Shown here: in pieces, positions 1 through 7,384 of the stretch
How the letters are laid out: the number at the start of each line of letters is the position of its first letter
How positions within the stretch are numbered: the stretch's first letter is position 1
NCBI RefSeq assembly: GCF_022763345.1
Contig: NZ_JALEGS010000077.1
Span: 1 to 60,244, forward strand
Reading direction: 5' to 3'
DNA: 60,244 nucleotides
Origin: Phaeodactylibacter sp.
Lineage (GTDB): Bacteria; Bacteroidota; Bacteroidia; Chitinophagales; Saprospiraceae
Program-made: the position numbers and the translations under genes
The notes under the pieces: generated by a model
Databases searched by the model: none
What the model was told of the DNA's origin: nothing
What the model saw: the letters and a program-made list of their open reading frames with translations, nothing else

Positions 1-37
1 ACGATTAAGTGGTTTGCCACAGCAAACCTACTCAATG

Positions 38-69
38 CCTGCCTTCGTGTCGGTACTTCGGCAGACAGG
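38..69. repeat. 32-bp palindromic insert 1 (REP-like)
   Basis: This 32-bp block, starting CCTGCC and ending GGCAGACAGG, interrupts the left end repeat and is absent from the right copy. Its arms CTGCC/GGCAG and outer CCTG/CAGG can pair. It resembles the short intergenic palindromes common in Bacteroidota genomes (inference from general familiarity). The right copy shows the empty site. Confidence 0.65.
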
Positions 70-111
70 TCAGCATTTACGCTGGGAAGTGGCTTGCTCC
101 CATGTCGCAAA

Positions 112-140
112 TCCAAGATCCCGACATTTATCGTCGGTGA
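112..140. repeat. 29-bp palindromic insert 2 (REP-like)
   Basis: This 29-bp block lies within the third hairpin of the left repeat and is absent on the right. It contains CCGAC-N7-GTCGG, a perfect 5-bp stem with extended pairing at its edges. In the reading frame that corresponds to the HNH start on the right (ATG at 102), the insert introduces a TGA stop at 138-140. Confidence 0.65.
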
Positions 141-430
141 CCACTTCATGTTGCGTATACAAAGACAGTAGTATGACTTGTGGGTTGAGCCGTAAAAGAC
201 CGTTAAAGGCAGAATTAATTAACAGGGGGGAACCGTGAAAACCCGGTCAATTAATTCGTTCTGATCGTTAGTATACGGTGTAATAATTTTCGATCATTTT
301 GAAGGGTTCTTCCCCCTCATTCTTGATTGTGTTGTAGCCTTGATTTGAGCCCATCTTGTTCAAGGTAACCACTAATCCTATTACGCAGTGTGCTATAGTA
401 AATCAAAGATTATTTATGGGGAATTTGAAG

Positions 431-460
431 GCGCTGCGGCTTTTGCCGTAGCGCTTTTTT
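431..460 (+). terminator. Rho-independent terminator-like hairpin with no upstream gene
   Basis: A 10-bp stem (GCGCTGCGGC / GCCGTAGCGC with one G-U pair) has a TTTT loop and is followed by TTTTTT. The T run shows it works for plus-strand transcripts, yet no plus-strand gene lies upstream within the window. Confidence 0.7.
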
Positions 461-514
461 CTGGAACTTGTTCCTGAGTGCGAAATGAGCGCGGCGGAGA
501 ACAGCCATAGCCAA

Positions 515-544
515 GGGCACCTGAAAACATATTTTGAGGTGCCC
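515..544 (-). terminator. Hairpin downstream of the exporter operon
   Basis: GGGCACCT and AGGTGCCC arms extend, after one mismatch, into an AAAA/TTTT stem with a CATA loop. It lies about 75 bases past the stop of the tolC-like gene and may end the minus-strand exporter transcript. It lacks a T tract, so a role in mRNA 3' protection is equally possible. Confidence 0.4.
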
Positions 545-618
545 CTGGATGATAACAAACCTAATTAGAAATGGAAACCTATTAAACCAGGATGATACGC
601 CCTGATCTGGGGCATTCA

Positions 619-2067
619 TCAGTTAGCCATCAGCCCCAGTTGGCCAGCGGCCCATTGGAGCTTCTGACGGGTCTTGAAGAACTTACCACGCAGCTCTATA
701 AGCTTCAGCTGTGCCTCTATGAGCTTCTGCTCACGGGAATTCACCAGGAAAATGGAGCTCTCTCCCAGGTCAAACTTGATGTATTCGGCTTCGAGTAAGG
801 TGTTGTAGTTTTGAACAGCGCCCTCATAGAGCTCAATCTGAGCGATAAAGTTATCCTGCTCGTTGTAGTAATTATTGATCTTGTTCTCTACTTCCAGTTG
901 TTTGCGCTGCAGGGTGTACTCTGTATCCTGAATTTTGATGCGCGTAAGCTGTAATTTCCCCCGCTCTTTGCGCAGGAAAACCGGGAAGTCGAAGCGTACG
1001 CCCCACTTATAATTTTGCCCAACTAATTGCGTAATGCCATTATCTGTAGTTGGGCCAGGGAGGAAGTTGGTCCCTTCGCCCAGGAAGTTGTACTCGAAGT
1101 CCAGGCGTGGTTTAAGCTGCTCCAGGGCCAACCGTCTATCCACATCATACTGCTGCAGCTTGAACCGGTACTTCAAGAGGTCCGGGTGTATTTGCAGAGC
1201 ATCCTGCCAAAGTTGTTGCCGGGTATTTGGCAACGGGTCAGGAGAGAGTTCTTCCAGCAATAGCGGACGAAGCTCATCGGTTACCTCCAACGGCTCTCCG
1301 GCTTCTGTCCAGAGAAAATTCGAGAGTTTGAGCGTCGCGTTCCGGTATTCAATCAAGGCATTGTTATAGTCAAACTCCCGGACCTGCACCTGAATCATCG
1401 TTTCTAGCGTATCGATTGCGGGCAAATCCCCCGCGAGGAAACTCTCCCTTATCCCCTCAAATCTTTCTACCGTAATGACCAGTGCCCGATCAAAAACGAT
1501 CAGTTGATTGAAAGCCACGCTCCACTCCCAGTAAGCCTTTGCGGCTTCCAGCAATAAATCGTTGACCATACCCTGCTGCTCTGCCCGGTTAGCATCGGCC
1601 ATGATTTTGGCTTGCTCCAGAGCAGCCCGGCGCTCATCAATGATCAGGTTACGGCCGAGGGGCACCTTAATGCCTAATATGGCCTGCCCCACATCGGGCA
1701 CGGTGCGCTCCGCGTTTTGATAGAGGGCATCCACATCTGCGACAGCATAAGCTCCTTTAAGCTCAATGCCATACCAGGTCGGAATTTTCACGCCAGCCTC
1801 ACCAAACGCAAAGTATTCACTTTCCTTGAAGTTTTTCTGGTCCCAGTCGCCGTAAAGCTTGGGGTCGAACCCGCCCCGGGCCAGCCGCTCCAGAGCTTCC
1901 GCCTGCACATTCAGCAACCGCCCCTGCCGCGCCACCGGATGGTAGCTCGCCACCCAGGACAAATACTGATCAGCGGTGAGCACCTGCGCACTGTCCGCCG
2001 GTTGCGCTTCGGCTACCACACCAAATAGCATTAGTATGAAAAGCGTCGGGATGAATCTCAATCTCAT
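619..2067 (-). CDS. TolC family outer membrane protein
   Basis: This 482-aa protein starts with a signal peptide (cleavage after about residue 21, VAEA-QPADS) and has long amphipathic alpha-helical stretches rich in Leu, Glu, Gln and Arg, as in outer membrane efflux proteins (two OEP repeats, usual length 420-500). By family it should form the trimeric outer-membrane and periplasmic duct of a tripartite exporter. Its ATG lies 1 base from the stop of the HlyD-type gene, so it is the last gene of the ABC-HlyD-TolC operon. The substrate is unknown; both small-molecule efflux and type I peptide secretion fit. Family assignment is confident, role inferred from neighbours. Confidence 0.88.
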   Translation of the reverse strand: MRLRFIPTLFILMLFGVVAEAQPADSAQVLTADQYLSWVASYHPVARQGRLLNVQAEALERLARGGFDPKLYGDWDQKNFKESEYFAFGEAGVKIPTWYGIELKGAYAVADVDALYQNAERTVPDVGQAILGIKVPLGRNLIIDERRAALEQAKIMADANRAEQQGMVNDLLLEAAKAYWEWSVAFNQLIVFDRALVITVERFEGIRESFLAGDLPAIDTLETMIQVQVREFDYNNALIEYRNATLKLSNFLWTEAGEPLEVTDELRPLLLEELSPDPLPNTRQQLWQDALQIHPDLLKYRFKLQQYDVDRRLALEQLKPRLDFEYNFLGEGTNFLPGPTTDNGITQLVGQNYKWGVRFDFPVFLRKERGKLQLTRIKIQDTEYTLQRKQLEVENKINNYYNEQDNFIAQIELYEGAVQNYNTLLEAEYIKFDLGESSIFLVNSREQKLIEAQLKLIELRGKFFKTRQKLQWAAGQLGLMAN

Positions 2068-2068
2068 T

Positions 2069-3454
2069 TTATTTTATTGATTTTGCCGGAGCTTTCATTT
2101 TAACATCCTCGCCATCTCCCATATCACCATCTTCCGCGTCGTAGTAATCTGGTGGGAACCCATTGAGTCGGCGCCATATTTCGTACCAGAGCGGCACGTT
2201 ATTGAGCAGCGCAATCCCCTGAGCCCCTGAGCCTACCCGTAGGGCTTCCGGCCAGGGCTTGCCGCCGGGGTCTGCACCCACTAGAATGCGGTATTCACCA
2301 TTTTTACTAATCATATTGTCAATAGCGACCACACTGCCGGAGTAAGTACCGAAGGACTGCCCGGGCCAGCCGGAAAAAATGAACGCTGGCCAGCCGTCAA
2401 AAATGAAACGGACTTCCTGCCCGAGTTCGATGAGCGGCAGATCCATAGGCTTCACAAAGAGTTCCACAGCCAGTTCATAGTCAGCTGGCATGATGGTTAC
2501 AATATCTCCCCCTTCCTTCACCGTTTCACCAATACCGGGTGTAATGGCTTTGGTGATGTAACAATCCTGAGGGGCAAGAATATAGTAAAACTGATTGCGG
2601 GCACTATAGTTTGAAGCCTGAATCCGCAACTTATTGACGCTCCCCTCAGCATCATACATCATGGACATCGTGCTGAATTTATCTGACTCTGCTTTTGCTA
2701 TTTTTTGATTATAGTCGGTCTGTATTGTATTGAGGTCTAACTTAGCAATTTCTAACTCATTCTTAGCCTCCTGAACCTTATTCCGGGCAGAAATGACTTT
2801 GTTCTCCGTCTCCTGAAGTTTCGACTGTTTATCCTCCAGCTTGGTCCGGCTGTCAATACCTTTGTCAAACAGCTCCTGCGAACGTGCAAACTGCCGGTTA
2901 GCAATAGAATCCTGAACAATAGCCTGCGCATAATCGGCTTCTGCAGAGTTGAGCTTGGCCTCTGTTTGGAGAATTTTATTCCTAAGCTGCCGCTGCTTGA
3001 ACTCCAGCTCTGACTTCATGGCTTCGATCTGCTGCTTCAGTGCCACCACCTTATCGTTGTAGGAATTGATAGCCCCTTCCTTTGCCTTCACCTGCTGATT
3101 GGTGCGGGGTACAAGATCGGGGTCAAAGTATTCAGCCTTAATTTCCGAAAGGAATACAATCGTATCTCCCCGCCTGACCAGGTCCCCTTCCCGAACATAC
3201 CATTTCTCAATACGGCCCGCAATGGTAGACTGTATGGTCTGCGGCCGCTGCCCGGGCTGAAGGGTAGTGACCTTGCCCTTAGACTGCACGTTTTGCGTCC
3301 AGGGCAGGAATAAGAACACAATCACAAGGAAAAGCGTGAATAACAGCCAGCGGGTAAACATCCGGTTGGCATTAGACAGCACAGTCCGTTTAAAAGAGTT
3401 GAACCGGCTGAACTCTACTTCCTGATTAACAGTATTATCAGATATATTCAACAT
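2069..3454 (-). CDS. HlyD family periplasmic adaptor (membrane fusion protein)
   Basis: The 461-aa protein has one N-terminal membrane helix (residues about 36-52, ending FLFLPW), then a biotinyl/lipoyl-like half-motif (about 70-105, containing IAGRIEKWYVREGD), a long coiled coil (about 120-290, rich in Lys, Glu, Gln, Asn) and a beta-barrel region with the second lipoyl half (about 310-430). This is the usual layout of HlyD-type adaptors that bridge an inner-membrane ABC exporter and a TolC duct. It sits 5 bases after the ABC gene and 1 base before the TolC-like gene, so all three are surely co-transcribed. The C-terminal 25 residues are acidic and low complexity. Confidence 0.9.
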   Translation of the reverse strand: MLNISDNTVNQEVEFSRFNSFKRTVLSNANRMFTRWLLFTLFLVIVFLFLPWTQNVQSKGKVTTLQPGQRPQTIQSTIAGRIEKWYVREGDLVRRGDTIVFLSEIKAEYFDPDLVPRTNQQVKAKEGAINSYNDKVVALKQQIEAMKSELEFKQRQLRNKILQTEAKLNSAEADYAQAIVQDSIANRQFARSQELFDKGIDSRTKLEDKQSKLQETENKVISARNKVQEAKNELEIAKLDLNTIQTDYNQKIAKAESDKFSTMSMMYDAEGSVNKLRIQASNYSARNQFYYILAPQDCYITKAITPGIGETVKEGGDIVTIMPADYELAVELFVKPMDLPLIELGQEVRFIFDGWPAFIFSGWPGQSFGTYSGSVVAIDNMISKNGEYRILVGADPGGKPWPEALRVGSGAQGIALLNNVPLWYEIWRRLNGFPPDYYDAEDGDMGDGEDVKMKAPAKSIK

Positions 3455-3459
3455 ATCGG

Positions 3460-5271
3460 TTAAGCATTTGATTCTGCAGATTGATGCGACTTCCCGACTC
3501 CGTTGCCGTGAATCCGCGCTGCGTCAGTTCGTGTAAAAATATTGTAAAAGTGGGGGCCCTTCTCAATCTCTTCAAACGTCCCGGATTGTACGATCTGCCC
3601 TTCTTTCATGACGATGATTCGGTCACACCGGGAAGCAAGAACCGGGTCATCCGTTACGGTGACCATAGTCCAGTCGTGATCTTCAGAAGTGAGGTAGTCC
3701 GAAATCATCTCGCGGTCGCCTTGCTCAATTCCGTAGAAGAAACCTTCCACAGCCAGCATACGCGGGCTGGTGATGATACAACGCGCCAGAATAATGCGGG
3801 TACGTATGCTTTGGGTGACGTTGCTGCCCTCAGGCAGAAGCATGGTCTCATAGCCTTTGGGTAGCTTGTCAATGTATGTACTCAACCCGATCTGATTCGC
3901 GACCTCTACCACGCGTTTCAATGGCACATCGGGGCAACTGAAGGTGATATTTTCCAGAATGGTGCCCCTGAAAATGTCTTCCTGTGCAGAATAATCGCCT
4001 ATTTGTTGCCGCAGGCTATGTATGTTGAGGTTCCGCACTGGGAAACCGTTGTAGGAAATACTGCCTTTAAAATCGGTATACAGGCCTGCCATAATCTGAA
4101 GCAGGGTCGACTTACCAGACCCATTGTAGCCAGCGATGCAAATGCGCTCGTTAGCTTTAATCTTTAAGTTCAGGTTATCCAAGGTATTCTTCTCGGAATC
4201 CCGGAATTTGAAGGTCAGCTTCTCCAGGTTGAGCGCAATGCCTTTACCGGTGTCGATTTGCTCGAACAGTCGGCCTTCTTCCTCCTCGATAGGCAGGTCG
4301 GTGACAGCGCCCAGTTTTTCCAGCCCTGTGAGTACATCATAAATGGTCTCCATACTCAGAATGAGCTTCTCCACAGAGTTCATCACCAAGATCACCACAA
4401 TCTCCGCTGCAACGAACTGGCCAATGTTGATCTGATTGTCAATCACCAGATAGGCTCCCAAAAACAAAAGACCGGCTGTGATGATGGTTTTGAAAGCTAC
4501 GATATTCCCGTACTGGAAGACCAGAATTTTAAAGTGCTTCTTCCGGGCATCCAGGTAATCGCAAACCAGACCATCCGTTTTATTCAGGGAGAAGGAATTG
4601 CCACCTGCCAGCTTAAAGGTATTCATGGCGCGGGCGATTTCCTCCAGCCAGTAAGCCACTTCGTACTTATATTTCGATTCTTTGAGGCTGGTCTTGAGCC
4701 CACCGGGGCCGGTCACCCGCATGATAGCCAGCAGAATGACAATCAGCGCAAGCCCAAAGAAAACAAAGAAAGGATGGTAAAAAGAAATCAGGATCAGCCC
4801 GAAAAGGATTTGGAGGACGGCGGTGGAAAAGTCCATCAGGATTTTGGGCACCCCTTTTTGTACAGAGAGCGTATCAAAAAAGCGGTTGACCAATTCTGGC
4901 GGATAAAACCGGACCACTTCATCCAGCTTGATACGCGGTATGCGATAGGCAAAATCAAAAGCCGAACGGGCAAAAATCCTCCGCTGTATGGTCTCCGTAA
5001 CCGTCAGCTGCATCACTTTGAGAATACCGGAGAGCGCTGTTGCAAGGGTAACGACGGCTACCAGAATAACCAGGGATGCGGACAACGCCCCTCCCGCGAT
5101 TAAGCCGATGATCGCCTGTACCCCAAGCGGCAGGCTAAGCGTGATCAGCCCGGCAAAGATTGCATAGACATATATGTAGTAAATGTCTTTCTTGTCGAGT
5201 TCCAGCAAACGGAAAAACCGCTGCAAAGGTTTCGTAGAACCATAATCTGCCATTCCAAGAGTATTTTGCAT
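3460..5271 (-). CDS. ABC exporter half-transporter with degenerate ATPase motifs
   Basis: The 603-aa protein has a type I exporter membrane domain (about residues 25-325, hydrophobic helices) fused to a nucleotide-binding domain (about 345-580). Walker A is intact (GYNGSGKST, about 380-388) and a Q-loop-like SAQEDIF follows. Other catalytic motifs are eroded: the signature LSGGQ is VTQSI (about 484), the Walker B LLLDE equivalent reads LAVEG, so the catalytic Glu is Gly, and the H-loop His is replaced (MVTVTDD). No C39 peptidase domain is present. It heads the operon with the HlyD and TolC partners. It may bind ATP but hydrolyse it poorly, or pair with another half-transporter. An in-frame ATG at residue 7 is an alternative start. 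Confidence 0.85.
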   Translation of the reverse strand: MQNTLGMADYGSTKPLQRFFRLLELDKKDIYYIYVYAIFAGLITLSLPLGVQAIIGLIAGGALSASLVILVAVVTLATALSGILKVMQLTVTETIQRRIFARSAFDFAYRIPRIKLDEVVRFYPPELVNRFFDTLSVQKGVPKILMDFSTAVLQILFGLILISFYHPFFVFFGLALIVILLAIMRVTGPGGLKTSLKESKYKYEVAYWLEEIARAMNTFKLAGGNSFSLNKTDGLVCDYLDARKKHFKILVFQYGNIVAFKTIITAGLLFLGAYLVIDNQINIGQFVAAEIVVILVMNSVEKLILSMETIYDVLTGLEKLGAVTDLPIEEEEGRLFEQIDTGKGIALNLEKLTFKFRDSEKNTLDNLNLKIKANERICIAGYNGSGKSTLLQIMAGLYTDFKGSISYNGFPVRNLNIHSLRQQIGDYSAQEDIFRGTILENITFSCPDVPLKRVVEVANQIGLSTYIDKLPKGYETMLLPEGSNVTQSIRTRIILARCIITSPRMLAVEGFFYGIEQGDREMISDYLTSEDHDWTMVTVTDDPVLASRCDRIIVMKEGQIVQSGTFEEIEKGPHFYNIFTRTDAARIHGNGVGKSHQSAESNA

Positions 5272-5762
5272 TCAGCTGTTACCGATACTTCACCTCAGGC
5301 ATAACAGCTTCGCGTGAATATTAGAGTTTATTAACGCAAATTTTGTAGGTCTCTGAATGGTCTTTTTCACCAGCTCTGCATCTCGTCCTCACCTTCGTAG
5401 CTACACGAAGAAAGGGAATTAAAGGGCTCCCTTTCTGAAGTCGAGGTTCCGGGTGTTCTTTGATCTGGCAAAAAATACTCATCCATACCCTGTACAAAAC
5501 CTACCTTAATAAACTCTATTACAAATCAATTATTTCAACCCAAAAAGCCATGCTCCGGATGGAAAGCAGCATTTCTGCATACCCCAGAAGGCAACCTCTG
5601 GAGAAACAAGGCTTTCCTAAGAAGAAAAGCATGGCGGGACGCTTTGCCCCTGATATTCAAAAGTTTGGTTAGGGATACTTAGTTTAAAGTAATAAGGGAA
5701 CAAAACCAACTGGGGTGAAGCCCTATCGTTTCTCGCAGAGACCAGACACTCTGAATGATGCG
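5272..5762. other. Intergenic region between exporter operon and tetR-like gene
   Basis: There are 491 bases with no supported gene. The region should hold the promoter of the minus-strand exporter operon. It contains a perfect dyad CTTCGT-N6-ACGAAG (5393-5410) and a GAAAGGG/CCCTTTC inverted repeat beside it (about 5411-5435). A 70-codon plus-strand frame at 5460-5672 has no features of a real protein. Confidence 0.6.
5393..5410. promoter_or_regulatory. Candidate operator dyad upstream of the exporter operon
   Basis: The perfect inverted repeat CTTCGT-N6-ACGAAG lies about 125 bases upstream of the ABC gene start and downstream of the TetR-like gene. Size and symmetry suit a dimeric TetR-family repressor, but the assignment rests only on position and symmetry. 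Confidence 0.35.
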
Positions 5763-6551
5763 CTATTTTTCTGAATATTGCAACCCATTCGTTGTGACAT
5801 CCATGCTCCAGCGCTCAGGTTGTGGCATCTGATGACTGGCTTGTTGATAAGCCTCATCATGCTGAACGGTTGGCGGGAAGATAAGTTTCCAGATATAGTA
5901 CAACATCAACTCCTCCACCTGTGCGAGAATATCACCGTTGGCTTTGACCTCGGTGAGGCTCGGCAAGTGTTCAGCAAAGTAGATGTGGTTGTTGGTCATT
6001 TCCAGAATATTGGAAGCCATAGCTCTTGGATAAGGAAAATCGGGATTGTTCTCCAGAATCACACCAGCTACTTTCTTGGAGAGCTCCTTGTAGGAAGAGA
6101 AGAAGCCATCCTGATTCTGCGCATCCACAGCTTTGTTATGGTAAGCCTTGGTACCCTCCGCCACAACGATACGGTGAAGAATGTCTTCATCAATAAAAGC
6201 TACTGTTGTATTGCGCTTTGCCGTATCGACTATGCAGCTGACGACCGCCCGCAACCTTTTGATAGGATCGTCAATTTCCATCGTTTTAAGGTCGATTCTG
6301 AAGCGCATCCACTCCCAATACCAGTTAACAAGATAGATGAGCAAAAGGTATTTGTTCTCAAAGTAGCGATAGATGGACGCTTCTGTAGACCCTATTCGTT
6401 GAGCCAGCTTTTTAAAATTAAACCGCTCCAGCCCAAGCTCATCAATCATAATGACGCTATACTGCAGGATTTTACGCCCCAGGTCTGTGCGCTGAGGGTC
6501 GTTTTTGTAAAGCTTCTCGTTGATCTTTAACTCAATAGATAACAGAGCCAT
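5763..6551 (-). CDS. TetR/AcrR family transcriptional regulator
   Basis: The 262-aa protein has an N-terminal helix-turn-helix (about residues 45-66: FNFKKLAQRIG, then STEASIYRYFENK), the classic TetR recognition helix pattern, followed by a helical ligand-binding and dimerisation domain with no recognisable ligand motif. It is longer than the usual 190-220 aa because of an N-terminal extension of about 20 residues and a loose C-terminus. It lies 53 bases after an ECF sigma gene and about 490 bases before the exporter operon, all on the minus strand, so it probably controls that exporter. An in-frame Met near residue 35 is too close to the HTH to be the start. Confidence 0.88.
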   Translation of the reverse strand: MALLSIELKINEKLYKNDPQRTDLGRKILQYSVIMIDELGLERFNFKKLAQRIGSTEASIYRYFENKYLLLIYLVNWYWEWMRFRIDLKTMEIDDPIKRLRAVVSCIVDTAKRNTTVAFIDEDILHRIVVAEGTKAYHNKAVDAQNQDGFFSSYKELSKKVAGVILENNPDFPYPRAMASNILEMTNNHIYFAEHLPSLTEVKANGDILAQVEELMLYYIWKLIFPPTVQHDEAYQQASHQMPQPERWSMDVTTNGLQYSEK

Positions 6552-6604
6552 TTGGAATTCCGGTTGATGAAAAGTTTGGTAGTAATGACCTGGCTACAGC
6601 CATT

Positions 6605-7138
6605 TTAGTTCAATAATTCGTTCAGGTTTTGAGATTGATACATTCCTTTTAGTCCTTCCTGTAGTTTCTTGCGCGCAAAGAAGATCCGGCTTTTGACCGT
6701 ACCAAGGGGAATGTCAAGCTCCTGAGCAATTTCTTCGTATTTGAACCCCTGATAGTGCATCAGAAAGGGCACTTTCAGCCAGTCTTCCAGCCCATCCACA
6801 AGACGGGAGAGCTCATTCATGGTTACTGTTGACTCTCCGCCATTAAGTACAGTGCGGCCTCCGCTGTTTAGGAAGTAGTTGTTTGGAGTTTTGTCGTTCA
6901 AGGTTTGACGACGCTTCTTTTGACGGTAATTATTGATAAAGGTATTCCGCATTATGGTCATCAGCCATGCCCGAAGGTTGGTATGTGGCTTATACATGCT
7001 GCGGTACTTAAAGGCTTTATACGCCGTATCCTGTAAAAGGTCCTGTGCTTCCTCCTCATTCTTGGTCAAGTGGAATGCGAAGGAAGAAAGCATGGGGCGA
7101 AACTGGCAGAATGACTCGGTAAACTCGATCTGTGACAT
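6605..7138 (-). CDS. ECF-type RNA polymerase sigma factor
   Basis: The 177-aa protein has sigma region 2 (about residues 10-80, with DLLQDTAYKAFKY and LRAWLMTIMRNTFINNYR) and region 4 (about 110-166, with EEIAQELDIPLGTVKSRIFFARKKL), the two-domain plan of extracytoplasmic-function sigma factors. No anti-sigma gene is adjacent. A TetR-like gene follows 53 bases downstream and may be co-transcribed. A good Bacteroidota promoter (7200-7233) lies upstream. By resemblance it belongs to the Bacteroidota ECF group whose members are often not paired with anti-sigma factors; its target genes cannot be seen. Confidence 0.9.
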   Translation of the reverse strand: MSQIEFTESFCQFRPMLSSFAFHLTKNEEEAQDLLQDTAYKAFKYRSMYKPHTNLRAWLMTIMRNTFINNYRQKKRRQTLNDKTPNNYFLNSGGRTVLNGGESTVTMNELSRLVDGLEDWLKVPFLMHYQGFKYEEIAQELDIPLGTVKSRIFFARKKLQEGLKGMYQSQNLNELLN

Positions 7139-7199
7139 AGGGCTACGATTTTATAAACAAGTTTAACTCCATTACACAATAGTAAAACTATTACAGACG

Positions 7200-7233
7200 C
7201 AAATATAACACTCCTACCCAGAGTTGGTTGCAA
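7200..7233 (-). promoter_or_regulatory. Predicted Bacteroidota-type promoter of the ECF sigma gene
   Basis: On the minus strand, TATATTTG (7200-7207) matches the -7 consensus TAnnTTTG exactly, and a TTG lies 23 bases upstream (7231-7233), at the long end of the accepted spacing. The predicted start is about 55 bases before the sigma gene ATG. Confidence 0.55.
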
Positions 7234-7317
7234 TCTGGATACTTTTTTTTAGACAAATTACAAATAGTGTAAAACAGGGCGCACGATAGGATTATAGCAA
7301 CTACTGTAGCTCTACAT

Positions 7318-7354
7318 ACAAAACCGCCCCGCATGCCAGAAAGGCACGCGGGGC
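7318..7354 (-). terminator. Terminator after the 1833-aa giant gene
   Basis: A 12-bp GC-rich stem (GCCCCGCRTGCC arms, 7326-7337 and 7343-7354, loop AGAAA) is followed on the minus strand by GGTTTTGT. It lies 31 bases past the stop of the minus-strand gene ending at 7385. Confidence 0.8.
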
Positions 7355-7384
7355 TGTTTGACTATCCCTTGTAATAGCAAAGCT

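Larger units (their letters stand above)
2..159 (+). repeat. Left copy of contig-end repeat, with two insertions
   Basis: Positions 2-37, 70-111 and 141-159 match, in inverted orientation, positions 60244-60209, 60208-60167 and 60166-60148 at the right end (36/36, 41/42 and nearly all of 19 bases). The unit folds into consecutive hairpins: GGTTTGC-CACA-GCAAACC (12-29), CAGC/GCTG (71-84), and a GAAGTGG.TTGC / GCAA.CCACTTC stem. This copy is split by two short inserts (38-69 and 112-140) that are absent on the right. Similarity fades after about 159. Confidence 0.9.
160..618. other. Non-coding stretch after the left repeat
   Basis: No convincing protein gene was found. It contains an interrupted inverted repeat GAATTAATT (213-221) / AATTAATTC (249-257), a strong plus-strand terminator-like hairpin (431-460) and a second stable hairpin (515-544) beyond the 3' end of the tolC-like gene. 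Short open frames here (for example minus strand 410-619) have no recognisable features. Confidence 0.6.

Noticed and set aside
14..238. A 74-codon plus-strand frame across the left repeat
   Set aside because: It runs through the repeat hairpins and both palindromic inserts and has no protein-like features. Its last part only recalls the HNH leader (TTS.CVY).
4258..5103. Long plus-strand frame opposite the ABC transporter gene
   Set aside because: It is antisense to a clear family protein and has a composition typical of a shadow frame.
5320..5516. Separated inverted repeat AGAGTTTATT / AATAAACTCT
   Set aside because: The arms are about 180 bases apart and AT-rich; chance is likely, and the CTTCGT dyad is a better operator candidate.
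5460..5672. 70-codon plus-strand frame between the exporter operon and the tetR-like gene
   Set aside because: AT-rich random-looking product with no domain or neighbour logic.
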